A program made the position numbers and the translations under genes. From contig NZ_JAOQJC010000011.1 of NCBI RefSeq assembly GCF_025567625.1, positions 119,944-183,943 of the forward strand: a stretch of 64,000 bases of DNA. Direction: 5' to 3'. Shown here piece by piece: positions 31,965-40,702 of this stretch. The notes below the pieces were generated by a model. That model ran no database searches. It was not told where the DNA came from and worked only from the letters and a program-made list of their open reading frames with translations. How positions within the stretch are numbered: the first letter of the stretch is position 1; each line of letters starts with the position of its first letter. The stretch comes from Paenibacillus sp. J5C2022. Its GTDB lineage: Bacteria > Bacillota > Bacilli > Paenibacillales > Paenibacillaceae.

Positions 31965-32156
31965 CTATTTAAGCCCCGCTTGCTTTAGGATACTTTCGAC
32001 TGTCTTAGCTGGTAAGTCTTTGTTCGGGTGGGGTACCGTCACTCGGCCTTTCTTAGTGCGATGTTTAAATTGTTTATGACTGCCTTTAGTGTGGACAAGG
32101 TACCATCCGTGTTCTTCCAGCAACTTTATTATGTACCTTGATGATTTCCCCCGCAA
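31965..32156 (-). CDS. hicA: HicA-family mRNA interferase toxin
   Basis: Encodes 63 residues from TTG with AAAGGAGGG upstream. The dsRBD-like fold is clear: SRYIIKLLEEHGWYLVHTKGSHKQFKH, with the catalytic His in GSHKQF, then VTVPHPNKDLPAKTVESILKQAGL. HicA cleaves mRNA when HicB is lost. A GGGGCT/AGCCCC hairpin surrounds its stop codon (31961-31977) and may balance toxin and antitoxin output. It lies first in an operon with a perfect sigma-A promoter. Confidence 0.9.
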   Translation of the reverse strand: MRGKSSRYIIKLLEEHGWYLVHTKGSHKQFKHRTKKGRVTVPHPNKDLPAKTVESILKQAGLK

Positions 32157-32181
32157 GTCTTCGTCCCTCCTTTCTGTATTT

Positions 32182-32234
32182 ATTATAACACGTACGATTA
32201 TACGTGTCAACAAAATGCACGTATTTATATACGT
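32182..32234 (-). promoter_or_regulatory. hicAB promoter with two palindromic operators
   Basis: Perfect TTGACA (32205-32210) and TATAAT (32182-32187) boxes are 17 bases apart on the minus strand. A perfect palindrome, ACACGTA-cgatta-TACGTGT (32188-32207), fills the spacer. A second, ACGTAT-ttat-ATACGT (32219-32234), lies just upstream with the same half-site. They are likely HicB targets. Confidence 0.8.
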
Positions 32235-32270
32235 ACTTTACTTTCCGTCATTCTTACGGCTATACGATAC

Positions 32271-32297
32271 AACCGCAGGTTTAAGGCGGTTTTATTT
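32271..32297 (+). terminator. Possible weak terminator
   Basis: AACCGC (32271-32276) pairs with GCGGTT (32286-32291), followed by TTATTT. It lies between the hicAB promoter and the regulator gene at 32369. The stem is short, so it is only a candidate. Confidence 0.35.
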
Positions 32298-32368
32298 GCG
32301 TTAATAAACGAATGTGGCGGCATGAACTCCGTCCGATTAACGCTCTATTTTCGAAGGGAGCGTAGAAA

Positions 32369-33214
32369 GTGCCGAAAGAACATGTACGAAAAGTAGCACG
32401 ACTACAGTCTGGCAAACCTGTCGGAAACTTGACGCCAGTAAGCGCCGAATGGGCACGCGACGAGCGAGGCGCATTATTCAAATATACGCAAGCTGAACGA
32501 GTAGAAGCCGCTAAACGCCGCCGATGGGTTGCGCGTGATAAGCGGCATTTTTCGTTCAGTCACATGCAATATATGCGTGAAATTACGCAAGGGCTATCGA
32601 ATAAGTATTGCGGCTATCTACTATTATTGCAGCCGTATATCGCGTTTAAGTCCAACGTACTTGTAGCGGAAGGGCACGGTACTGCTCCGCTCAATATCAA
32701 CGACTTGGCGCGCGTATGGAACGTCACTAAACGGACGGCACGTACGGTCGTCGGCGAATTAGAAGCGCGGAGCATCCTTTTCGAAATGGATGGCAAATTC
32801 GCGGTAAATGAACGCTATCACTTTCGAGACAAAGCGGGCGAGGGCGTGAATGCGCTGATCCGCACGTATTTTACTACGTTGAAGCAATTCGACATGACGG
32901 CGGCCGACTTAGGCTTCGTATACAAACTGCTTCCTTACGTTCACTACGAAACGAATACCGTGTGCGCCGATCCTTTCGCCAGCCCGGAAGAAATCCGATT
33001 CCTCAACGAAAAAGAGATTGCGGGACTTATCGGGATGCATGAAAAAGAGACGATAGCGGTACTTAGGCGGCTGCGGAAATCGAACATTCTGCGCGGATAT
33101 ATTAACGCTGAGAACCGCCGGGACACGTTTACGATACTTAATCCGCACGTGTTTTATCGTAAAAAAGGCGCGCCGGATTCGCTGGTCATAGCGCTGTTCA
33201 ACCGGAATAGGTAA
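32369..33214 (+). CDS. Winged-helix DNA-binding protein (regulator or Rep-like)
   Basis: Encodes 281 residues from GTG with AGGGAG upstream. Two winged-helix units are visible: LNINDLARVWNVTKRTARTVVGELEARSILFE (~110-140) and LNEKEIAGLIGMHEKETIAVLRRLRKSNILRGYIN (~212-246). This double layout is shared by plasmid-type replication initiators and by some phage regulators. It stands alone before the packaging genes, and a direct repeat begins at its stop codon, so it may bind there. Function is inferred only. Confidence 0.6.
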   Translation: MPKEHVRKVARLQSGKPVGNLTPVSAEWARDERGALFKYTQAERVEAAKRRRWVARDKRHFSFSHMQYMREITQGLSNKYCGYLLLLQPYIAFKSNVLVAEGHGTAPLNINDLARVWNVTKRTARTVVGELEARSILFEMDGKFAVNERYHFRDKAGEGVNALIRTYFTTLKQFDMTAADLGFVYKLLPYVHYETNTVCADPFASPEEIRFLNEKEIAGLIGMHEKETIAVLRRLRKSNILRGYINAENRRDTFTILNPHVFYRKKGAPDSLVIALFNRNR

Positions 33215-33259
33215 GGTTTTTTGCACGATATCGGCCGAATAGGTAAGGTTTTTTGCACG
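33205..33259. repeat. Two 23-bp direct repeats (iteron-like)
   Basis: GAATAGGTAAGGTTTTTTGCACG occurs, split here as GAATAGGTAAGG and TTTTTTGCACG, at 33205-33227 and 33237-33259, a period of 32 bases or about three helical turns. The first copy includes the stop codon of the winged-helix gene. The copies are exact. They could be binding sites for that protein, or a tandem duplication of its 3' end. Confidence 0.6.
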
Positions 33260-33619
33260 GCGGTCAATCGCTGAGATCGTAGACAGGGCGCGGGATTTCG
33301 GCGATTTTCCGCTAAAAATCCGGAAATTGTATCTTATCTTATACGGGAGTAAGCGTAGATAACGGTACTACTGGTTCAAATACTGCATAGTTCGTAAAGA
33401 GCGTAAACATTACCGTCCTTTTCCTGACGGAAAAGTCCGGGACAACTATACTTATGCGTTGGTCTTTATCGTAAAAGATCACACGTAGAAAGAGAATAAG
33501 CCGGACAGCCACGGTTTTGTGGCTGGACGACAGGGGCGGTTTTCCCCTGTATATAAACGGAAATTGCGATAAGCTCCCGTCCAGTCGAGAGCTTTCGTTA
33601 TAGAAACGGAGGTTAACGT
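33260..33619 (+). other. Gene-free region with tandem hairpins before terminase genes
   Basis: No gene was found here. Hairpins are: CAGCCAC-ggtttt-GTGGCTG (33506-33525), ACAGGGG-cggtttt-CCCCTGT (33530-33550), and AAGCTC/GAGCTT (33571-33594). The first two share a GGTTTT loop core and are five bases apart. A looser CCGTC/GACGG stem lies near 33413-33430. None has a following T-run. This may be a packaging site, a folded leader for the late mRNA, or a regulator site. Confidence 0.45.
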
Positions 33620-34009
33620 ATGAAAACGTTGAATACGGAGCATTACGCAGCTATCCGATACTTAGCGTTACCTAAGTCGGAACGTCCGACTGTAGACGAA
33701 ATAGCGGCGGAAGTTGGCGTACATCGATCGACTATATTCGAGTGGAAGAAGGACCCGTTATTCGAGGCGGAGTTAAAACGGCAGATGGTACGTAACAGTA
33801 CGGACATGTTGCCGGACCTTATCGAGTCACTACCGAAGATAGCGATACGAGACGGTAATGCGGCCATGGCGAAGCTAGCGTTACAGATTAACGGATTGCT
33901 TACGGATAAGGTCGAGGTGGAGACGAAAGGTGTCGTTGATACGGATATAGAAGCGTTGCGGCAGCGGATTGAGTCGCTTAAAGCGGAACGGAAAGCGGAA
34001 GGTTCGTAG
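33620..34009 (+). CDS. Terminase small subunit-like HTH protein
   Basis: Encodes 129 residues; ACGGAGG precedes the ATG. The N-terminal HTH (TVDEIAAEVGVHRSTIFEWKKDPLFEAELKR) matches the phBC6A51-type phage HTH proteins found at the terminase small subunit position. The helical middle and coiled C-terminus fit oligomerisation. It would recognise phage DNA and hand it to the large subunit at 35440. Confidence 0.75.
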   Translation: MKTLNTEHYAAIRYLALPKSERPTVDEIAAEVGVHRSTIFEWKKDPLFEAELKRQMVRNSTDMLPDLIESLPKIAIRDGNAAMAKLALQINGLLTDKVEVETKGVVDTDIEALRQRIESLKAERKAEGS

Positions 34010-34475
34010 GCAGACGGAGGCTCGTCCGTCGGATACGGAATGATACCGTCAAATTGACGTTATTAGATGTAGGAATACGGATAGGTGGCGTTAGAGGCTT
34101 CCGACTGGTTCCGACTTTTGACGTAAATATCTGCAACGAGCTTCTGACGGACGCCCCTCCGGAATTTTTCGGAACCGGCCGCATTCGACCCGAAAATCAC
34201 CGCCATTTACGTAAAATAGTGCAAATTTGACGGTGAATTGGCGGACGTGGACGGGCGGTGGCGGAGTGAGAACGGGTGAGAATGGCGTAGTGGTGCGGGG
34301 TGCGGGGGATTCGGAGAGTTGGCGGACTATTACGTGAAATACGGATTTTGTGATGATATACTGTACTATTACGGTAGCACACGCAAGCCCCCAAGGGGGG
34401 TATCGTCAAGAGGCCGCTTTAGGCGGTAGTAAAATCTACGCATCAAAAAATAACTTTGAAATTCGGAGGTTAGCG
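34010..34475 (+). other. Gene-free region, candidate packaging (cos/pac) site
   Basis: The 466 bases between the terminase small subunit and HNH genes carry no gene-like frame. About 34235-34330 the plus strand is strikingly rich in G and purines. Near 34387-34400 there is a CCCCC-AA-GGGGGG inverted repeat. A possible promoter (GTGAAA at 34334, TATACT at 34357, 17-base spacer) precedes the HNH gene. Position between terminase and HNH genes is typical of cos sites. Confidence 0.4.
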
Positions 34476-35102
34476 ATGGTAGACGTAACAATCTGCGAAA
34501 ACTGCTCGAAGGACTTACCGGTTAGAGTTATTGCTAATTGCAAACGAATCTGTGACGAATGCTATGCGAAGGGATATCGTAAGAAACGTGCAGCATACGG
34601 TACAGGGATAAAAAGTAAAGGCGGAGCGAGGGCGCGCTCTTTTCGAGAGCAGTACCCGCATACTCCGTTTCACATGACGTCTCGATACTTAGCGGGCAAA
34701 GCGGGAGTATACTCGGACTTAACGCTTGAAGACGCATACGACATTCACCATACGCCAGACACTTGCGGTTACTGCGGCAAAGAACGAGGGCCAAACGACG
34801 GCAAGCGCGCATTCCATATCGATCATATCATTCCGATGGTTCAGGGCGGGCCGAATAGCCGTTGGAATCTCGTAAAGGTATGCGCTAGTTGTAATTCGTC
34901 GAAAGGTTCGGCATCGCTCGCCGATTTCCACAGCCGTACGGCTTCGCTGACGGATGATCGATACGACGCCATTATCGCTAACATGGCTGCAATGTCCGGT
35001 AAATCTACGGAACAAGTTAACGGACTGCTAACACAGTCCCACGAATTTGAACAAGCGCACCAACGGGAACGGGCGAGGCTAATGGCGCTGCTAGTATCGT
35101 AA
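34476..35102 (+). CDS. HNH endonuclease
   Basis: Encodes 208 residues. The ATG at 34476 has GGAGG upstream and is preferred to longer frames. An N-terminal zinc pair (CENC...CDEC) precedes the HNH core: CGYCGK, then HIDHIIPMVQGGPNSRWNLVKVCASCNSSKG with both zinc-binding Cys pairs and the catalytic His. HNH genes next to terminase genes often help cut cos DNA during packaging; a homing role is the alternative. Confidence 0.85.
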   Translation: MVDVTICENCSKDLPVRVIANCKRICDECYAKGYRKKRAAYGTGIKSKGGARARSFREQYPHTPFHMTSRYLAGKAGVYSDLTLEDAYDIHHTPDTCGYCGKERGPNDGKRAFHIDHIIPMVQGGPNSRWNLVKVCASCNSSKGSASLADFHSRTASLTDDRYDAIIANMAAMSGKSTEQVNGLLTQSHEFEQAHQRERARLMALLVS

Positions 35103-35121
35103 TCGAAACGGAGGTTATCCG

Positions 35122-35280
35122 ATGGAAGAGTTACGGAAGATCGCGTTAGAACTACTCGAACACTACGCCAGCGACGGAGAATCGTTAATTTACGAGTTCA
35201 GCGGCCGCATTGACGAAGATCTTGCGGAATTGGCCGTCGAGGTTGCCGAGTACAGACGGAGAATAGACGAAGCTTGCTGA
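35122..35280 (+). CDS. Small acidic hypothetical protein
   Basis: Encodes 52 residues; GGAGGTT lies six bases before the ATG. The sequence is helical and acidic (ALELLEHYASDGES, ELAVEVAEYRRRI). It lies between HNH and terminase large subunit genes. Function unknown. Confidence 0.5.
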   Translation: MEELRKIALELLEHYASDGESLIYEFSGRIDEDLAELAVEVAEYRRRIDEAC

Positions 35281-35439
35281 CACGTAAAATAACCCGGGCT
35301 AAACGCCTGCTAAAGGCCGTCTATTTTCCGCTGTAAGCCGTCCTAGCCGTTCGGTAGTATAATCCGTCTATTAACGATATAGGACGGTAATTTAACGTAA
35401 ATTTAACGAGATAATTACGAAAGGAGGAATGCCTTCGGC

Positions 35440-37230
35440 ATGTCATGGCTAAACGGACAATCACGCTGGCTTACTCGTAACGAACGGAATAGTAAGATTG
35501 CGGAGTATTCCGCGCTAATCGAATCGGCGGCCGACATCGATATTGCTTCGTTACCGTCCGATATGTTAACGGAACTAGACGCGTCAGCGTCCGAACTCGA
35601 ACGGCTAGAGCGGATCAACGCGGCCGAGGACGACCTGTTAACGTTTGCGCTCGAATATTTCTCGGAGTACGGAAACCCCGGCAACATCGGCAACTGGGAC
35701 GGATTCGACAGCGAGTCTGTGGCCGATATGCCCGATTTCCACCGCGAGATTGCCGAAATCATGGACGATGTATCCGGGAACGAAGTGAATGCGAAGGTTG
35801 CCGTCGCTGCCCCGCGGTCACACGCCAAATCGACGTATTTGTCAAAGGCGTTCCCACTCCGCGAAATCTGCTATCGGAAACGGAAATACTGCATCCTTAT
35901 ATCGGAAACGCCTTCGGTATCGTCAGGCAATCTCGATTGGATCGCGACGCAACTTAAGCATAACGCAAAGCTTCGAGCCGACTTTGGTCCGTTACTATCC
36001 GTTAAGCAGCAGGAAAACGTAAAGGATAATTCGGCGGAATTTATCGCGGCGGAAATAGACGGAACGTCCGGAAGCAAGCGCCCCCTAGCCCGCGTCGAAG
36101 CCGCTAGTACCGGTCAGGCGTTGCGGGGCCGGAATTGGAACGGCGTGCGGCCGGATTTGATCGTATGCGACGATCTCGAAGATAAGCGGAACACAAATAC
36201 GGAGCAGCTTCGACAGGAAATGCGGGATTGGTTCGCGCAAGTCGTTATACCGCTAGGCGATCCGAAAGGGCTGCGGACGGCAATCGTATACATGGGAACG
36301 ACGGTACATCATGACGCGCTGCTCATACGGATATTGACCGAAAGGTCCGACTTTCGGACGAAGATTTACCGGGCGATTATCGAATGGCCTGAGCGGATGG
36401 ACTTGTGGGAAGCGTGCCGACTCGTATACCAGGACCCGGATAAAGCGGCGGCTGAACGGACGGCGGAAGCGCGAGCCTTGTACGAAGCGAACAAAGCCGA
36501 AATGGACCGCGGCGCGACCGTATTGTGGCCGGAAGTGCAATCGTTATGGAAGCTGATGACGTGGAAATGGGACAACGGCAGCAAGGCGTTCAACACGGAG
36601 TACATGAATAATCCGATTGACGAAGAGTCCGCCGTGTTCAGGCCGGATTCTTTTTCGTATTGGGACGGGAAAGAAATATCCGCGCTACTGACGCAGTACC
36701 CACGGCCGACCGACCAATTTGACGTATACATGGGCGTTGACTTCGCGATGGGCAAGCAGCGCGGCGATTATTCCGCAGTCGTTACGGTCGCCCGGCATAA
36801 GAAAACGGGGACCATCTACGTTATCGATGCGTGGGGCGAGCGGGTGCATCCCGACGTATTCCTGCGAATCATTACGGAGAAGGTTACGAAGTATCAGCCG
36901 AACGGTATCGCGGCCGAAGCGCAGGCGGCGCAGGAATTTTTCGTTCATAAGCTGAAGCAGGCGCTCACGTCCGCTGGATACCCGGCACGCGCCCGCGTCA
37001 AAGAGATATATCAGCGGTCACGGAAGGAACTCCGGATCGAAGCGATGGCCCCCGACATCGAGTCCGGGGCTATTCAATTTACGCGGCGGCATGCGTTGCT
37101 TCTCGAACAATTCGAGCAATACGGAACCGGCTCGCATGATGACGTAATTGACGCGGCAGAAATGGCCGTGAGTATATCGAAATCCGGCCGGAAAAAGGTA
37201 CGGAACAAACCGTCCGTATTCTATCGTTAA
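35440..37230 (+). CDS. Terminase large subunit
   Basis: Encodes 596 residues. ATPase motifs are VAAPRSHAKSTYLS (Walker A-like, ~121-134) and LIVCDDLEDKRN (Walker B, ~240-251). The nuclease domain shows MGVDFAMGKQRGDYSA (~430), GIAAEAQ and SHDDVIDA (~565). It pumps DNA into proheads and cuts concatemers. It is full length. A Walker A of the form GxPRSHAKS is common in Bacillota phage terminases. Confidence 0.92.
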   Translation: MSWLNGQSRWLTRNERNSKIAEYSALIESAADIDIASLPSDMLTELDASASELERLERINAAEDDLLTFALEYFSEYGNPGNIGNWDGFDSESVADMPDFHREIAEIMDDVSGNEVNAKVAVAAPRSHAKSTYLSKAFPLREICYRKRKYCILISETPSVSSGNLDWIATQLKHNAKLRADFGPLLSVKQQENVKDNSAEFIAAEIDGTSGSKRPLARVEAASTGQALRGRNWNGVRPDLIVCDDLEDKRNTNTEQLRQEMRDWFAQVVIPLGDPKGLRTAIVYMGTTVHHDALLIRILTERSDFRTKIYRAIIEWPERMDLWEACRLVYQDPDKAAAERTAEARALYEANKAEMDRGATVLWPEVQSLWKLMTWKWDNGSKAFNTEYMNNPIDEESAVFRPDSFSYWDGKEISALLTQYPRPTDQFDVYMGVDFAMGKQRGDYSAVVTVARHKKTGTIYVIDAWGERVHPDVFLRIITEKVTKYQPNGIAAEAQAAQEFFVHKLKQALTSAGYPARARVKEIYQRSRKELRIEAMAPDIESGAIQFTRRHALLLEQFEQYGTGSHDDVIDAAEMAVSISKSGRKKVRNKPSVFYR

Positions 37231-37260
37231 GCGAAGCCGGTAAATAGACGGGGGTATGAA

Positions 37261-37518
37261 ATGGCGAAATACCGTAAAAAGCCCGTAGTTATCGAAGCTT
37301 TCCGGTTTATGATCGACGAACACATGCCGGATTGGTTCAACCATAAACGTAACAGCAATGAGATTGTCACGTATGACAACGGTTCGTGCGATATTCGAAC
37401 GTTGGAAGGGACCGTGCGGGCGGATTTCGGAGACTACGTTATAAAAGGAATCCAGGGCGAGTGTTACCCGTGTAAGCCGGAAATATTCGATGCAACTTAC
37501 GAAAAAGTTGCGGAATGA
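37261..37518 (+). CDS. Conserved small phage protein (PGDYIIKG type)
   Basis: Encodes 85 residues; the end matches a very common phage family with [26 protein letters not shown], and the start [15 protein letters not shown] is also typical. The role is unknown. It lies between the terminase and portal genes. Confidence 0.75.
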   Translation: MAKYRKKPVVIEAFRFMIDEHMPDWFNHKRNSNEIVTYDNGSCDIRTLEGTVRADFGDYVIKGIQGECYPCKPEIFDATYEKVAE

Positions 37519-37560
37519 AAATTAATACTCAACGATAGATGAACGAAAGGAGGATGAAGA

Positions 37561-39126
37561 GTGCCGAAACTATTTAAGCCTGACGCCCAGTACCCGCCAG
37601 CCGCCGATATCGAACGGATCGCGAAGTACCGACGTGCCCGCGCAATCTATGACGGGCGGCTTTACGATGTGTACGAACGGGCATCGGAGCTATTGAAGGA
37701 CACGCCCGCCGCACCGCAGCTTGCAAAGTTATATATCGCCGTAAACTTGATGGATACGATAATTAGTAAACCGGCCGATTTGATGGTCGGCGAGCCCCCA
37801 ACGTTCGAATCCGGTAAGGAATCGGACGGCTCCGAACAGGCCGCGCTTAACCGAATCGTCGAAGAAAACGACGTCGTCCAGCTCGTACACGAAGCGGTAA
37901 CGGGCGGCGGCATACGGGGCGACGCGTGGTTTAAGACGTACTATTCCGTCCGGCAGGACTTCTCGGCCTTGACGGAGTCCGGTCTTCCGGTCCCCGACGT
38001 CGATCCCGAGCCGATTATCGAAGCGGTCGACGGCTGCTACGTATTCCCCGAACTCGCGAAAGGTAGCCGTAAGAAGTTTACGGCCGTCAACGTTGCTTAT
38101 GTCGAGTGGGTATCGGAATCGACGAGCGTAATGGAAACCGTGCTATCCGGTCAGAAGACGGACGAAACGCCGTACCTTAACGTCGAGCGCCATTTACCCG
38201 GCTATATCGTCTATGAACGGTACAAGCTGACGGCCCGCGGCGTCAACGCAGAATACGGCGTCAATATTCCAGTGTTTACGATCGGCGACGCAGTACCGAC
38301 CGGACGGGAAACGGACATCGTCGAAACCGGCGTCAATCGGCCGCTCATTTTCCATGCACCGTACAAGTCCGTTGACGATACGTGGCAAGGCGTGGGCGGC
38401 ATCGAAAAGTTAGAATCGGTACTGGCGGCTATTAACGACCGTATCGTGCAGATCGATTACATCTTGTGGAAGCATTCGGACCCGATTGCCTACGGGCCCG
38501 ACGACATAGGCGATGATGGTAACGGAGATGTACGGTGGGGCGGTAAATATATCCCCGTTGAAAAAGGCGACCAGGTTCCCGGTTACATGACGTGGGACTC
38601 GCAGCTTGACGGAGCCTTTAAGGAACTCGACTTGCTGCTATCGTTGGTTTTTACGCAATCGGAAACACCGCAGTGGTTATTCGGTACGATCGTAGCAGGA
38701 GCGGACAAAGGCGGAACCGGCACGTCGCACACGGACGGCGTGGCGATCAAAGCACGCTTTATGCCGATCTTATCGAAGGTGAAGCGTATCCGCTCGCACA
38801 TCGACCGTGCCCTCCGTGACGCGTTATGGACGGCGATGGAACTTGAAAACTACGCGAACGAAGGCGTCGAAGGCTTTAATCCATACGAACCGGTATATCC
38901 GAAGATTAACTGGCGCGACGGCATCCCGCGCAACGAAAAAGAGGAAGCCGAAGTATATGCGATCCGAACGGGGGCAAAACCGACGGCCGACGTCAGAACC
39001 GCAATCAAACGGATGGACGCACTAGATGACGCACAGGCCGACGAAATCATGACGAGGATTGACGAAGACGAGGAGAAAGCGGCCGGAACCGTAGATGGTA
39101 CGGTGTTTAACGAGGTGGTCGTATAA
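37561..39126 (+). CDS. Portal protein (SPP1 gp6-like)
   Basis: Encodes 521 residues from GTG with AAAGGAGG upstream. It has the size, position and helical pattern of SPP1-type portals: an N-terminal region with MDTIISKPADLMVGEPP, and a C-terminal region (SLVFTQSETPQWLFG, then ALRDALWTAMELEN). Twelve copies would form the DNA channel at one capsid vertex. Its stop overlaps the next gene. Confidence 0.85.
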   Translation: MPKLFKPDAQYPPAADIERIAKYRRARAIYDGRLYDVYERASELLKDTPAAPQLAKLYIAVNLMDTIISKPADLMVGEPPTFESGKESDGSEQAALNRIVEENDVVQLVHEAVTGGGIRGDAWFKTYYSVRQDFSALTESGLPVPDVDPEPIIEAVDGCYVFPELAKGSRKKFTAVNVAYVEWVSESTSVMETVLSGQKTDETPYLNVERHLPGYIVYERYKLTARGVNAEYGVNIPVFTIGDAVPTGRETDIVETGVNRPLIFHAPYKSVDDTWQGVGGIEKLESVLAAINDRIVQIDYILWKHSDPIAYGPDDIGDDGNGDVRWGGKYIPVEKGDQVPGYMTWDSQLDGAFKELDLLLSLVFTQSETPQWLFGTIVAGADKGGTGTSHTDGVAIKARFMPILSKVKRIRSHIDRALRDALWTAMELENYANEGVEGFNPYEPVYPKINWRDGIPRNEKEEAEVYAIRTGAKPTADVRTAIKRMDALDDAQADEIMTRIDEDEEKAAGTVDGTVFNEVVV

Positions 39127-39926
39127 TGACCGATCTCGCGGCCGCATATAAAGACGCCGTTAAACGTATTCGGGCGGAACTACTCTCGATGGACTTGACG
39201 GACATGTCGCGGGCTAACACGGCTGCCGCCTTACGTGAGGTCGCCCGTATATTATCGGCGCTGAACAAGGAATCGGCCGAGTGGGTTGCGACGAATATTC
39301 CGGAAGCTGCACGTGTCGGAGTCGTAAAGGCGATAATCGACCTTGGCGTTGCGGAATCCGTTGAAGCGGCCGAGAAAATTGCGAAATTTAACCGTATTAA
39401 CTCGGACATGGTAGCGGCCGCCATCGCCGATACGCAGTCCGATTTACTCGCCGTAACGCAAAACATCGACCGGCGGACGAAAGCGACCGTCCGGAAAGTG
39501 GCGGCGGACTCGTTCCGGGCGAATATGGCGGCGGGTATTAACGGGTGGCGGACAATAAGCCGGGACATTCTCGCAGGATTACGGGCAGAACTCGGCAAAG
39601 CGGTCGATACCGGAATCATAGACTCGGCAGGCCGACGGTGGAAGCCTGAAGTATACGTCGATATGGTCACGCGGACAAAGACGGCCGAAATGTCCCGGAA
39701 CGCGGCGACGAACGAAGCTATACAGCGTGAGGCGTATTATGGCGTTATATCGCGGCACGGTGCGACGGACGCCTGCCGAGAGTACGAAGGTAAAATCGTA
39801 AAGTTGATACCGGACGCGCCCGGCGATTATCCCTATATTGGCGAGCTGCCACGTAGAAAAATTTTCCATCCATGTTGCCGCCACACGGTAACTCCGGTAC
39901 GCGATCCGGCAAGAGTGCGAAATTAG
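39126..39926 (+). CDS. Phage minor capsid protein (head morphogenesis)
   Basis: Encodes 266 residues. The C-terminal part carries the minor capsid protein 2/SPP1 gp7-like signature: YVDMVTRTKTAEMSRNA, ISRHGATDACREYEGKI, YPYIGELPRRKIFHPCCRHTVTPV. The N-terminal part is helical. Such proteins join the prohead with the portal and may enter with the DNA. Its start overlaps the portal stop. Confidence 0.85.
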   Translation: MTDLAAAYKDAVKRIRAELLSMDLTDMSRANTAAALREVARILSALNKESAEWVATNIPEAARVGVVKAIIDLGVAESVEAAEKIAKFNRINSDMVAAAIADTQSDLLAVTQNIDRRTKATVRKVAADSFRANMAAGINGWRTISRDILAGLRAELGKAVDTGIIDSAGRRWKPEVYVDMVTRTKTAEMSRNAATNEAIQREAYYGVISRHGATDACREYEGKIVKLIPDAPGDYPYIGELPRRKIFHPCCRHTVTPVRDPARVRN

Positions 39927-39944
39927 ACGAAGAGGTGACGATAA

Positions 39945-40403
39945 ATGAACGAAGAGTTAACGGTGAAAGGCCGTTTATCGTGGAAGCACGTCCGGAACGG
40001 CGAAGTAATTGCGGCGGCCGAACGCGATAACGTGATTACGACGGCCGGTAAAAATGCGCTGGCTACGTTACTTACGTCGGCGGCCGCGGGAACATCGCTC
40101 GTTACGCACATGGGCTTCGGCACAGCTAGCGCTCCTGTCAACGTGGCCGACGCGGCACTCGGAACGGAACTGTCCGGCAATGGCTACGGAAGAGTGGCCG
40201 TCGCCAGATCGAATCCGAGCGGAAACGTCGTGCAATATACGGCAACATTGACGGGCTTGTCCGCCGAGGTGACCGTCGAAGAGGCGGGCTTGTTTGACGC
40301 GGACACGGGCGGGACGCTTTTCGCGCACCAATTGACCGGTCCGGTTACGCTATCATCCGCATCCGACTCGCTACAGGTAACGTGGCAAGTGACGGTCAGC
40401 TGA
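39945..40403 (+). CDS. Virion structural protein, fibre/adaptor-like
   Basis: Encodes 152 residues; GAGGTG precedes the ATG. The pattern VITTAGKNALATLL, HMGFGTAS, EEAGLFDADTGGTLFAHQLTGPVTL and LQVTWQVTVS is typical of small beta-rich phage structural proteins linked to fibres. It is unusual to find it between head genes. It may decorate the capsid. Confidence 0.6.
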   Translation: MNEELTVKGRLSWKHVRNGEVIAAAERDNVITTAGKNALATLLTSAAAGTSLVTHMGFGTASAPVNVADAALGTELSGNGYGRVAVARSNPSGNVVQYTATLTGLSAEVTVEEAGLFDADTGGTLFAHQLTGPVTLSSASDSLQVTWQVTVS

Positions 40404-40405
40404 CG

Positions 40406-40702
40406 ATGAAGTATAGCGTTCGGGGATTTTTACCGGTGAGTGACGGCGGCCCGATTATCGACGTTATTAACGACTATACGTTGTGGCGTCTGATCTCGGA
40501 TAATACGCAAGACGAACAGGGGATTCCGCTATTTACGTTTGAAGCGTGGATCAATTCGGCGGCTGACAGAGTAGCGCTTTTTGATCGGCTGAAACCGTAT
40601 GTTGACGGACATGGCGGTCGTATCGATTGGCATGAATGCACGCACGACGAGCCTAATCCGCAGCCTTGCGTGATCGTGGATACGTACCGAGGTGGGGAGT
40701 AA
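40406..40702 (+). CDS. Small structural or hypothetical protein
   Basis: Encodes 98 residues with a modest ribosome site. The sequence has mixed alpha/beta character (YSVRGFLPVSDGGPIIDVINDYTLW) and ends CVIVDTYRGGE. It overlaps the next gene by one base. Function unknown; the position suggests a virion part. Confidence 0.5.
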   Translation: MKYSVRGFLPVSDGGPIIDVINDYTLWRLISDNTQDEQGIPLFTFEAWINSAADRVALFDRLKPYVDGHGGRIDWHECTHDEPNPQPCVIVDTYRGGE

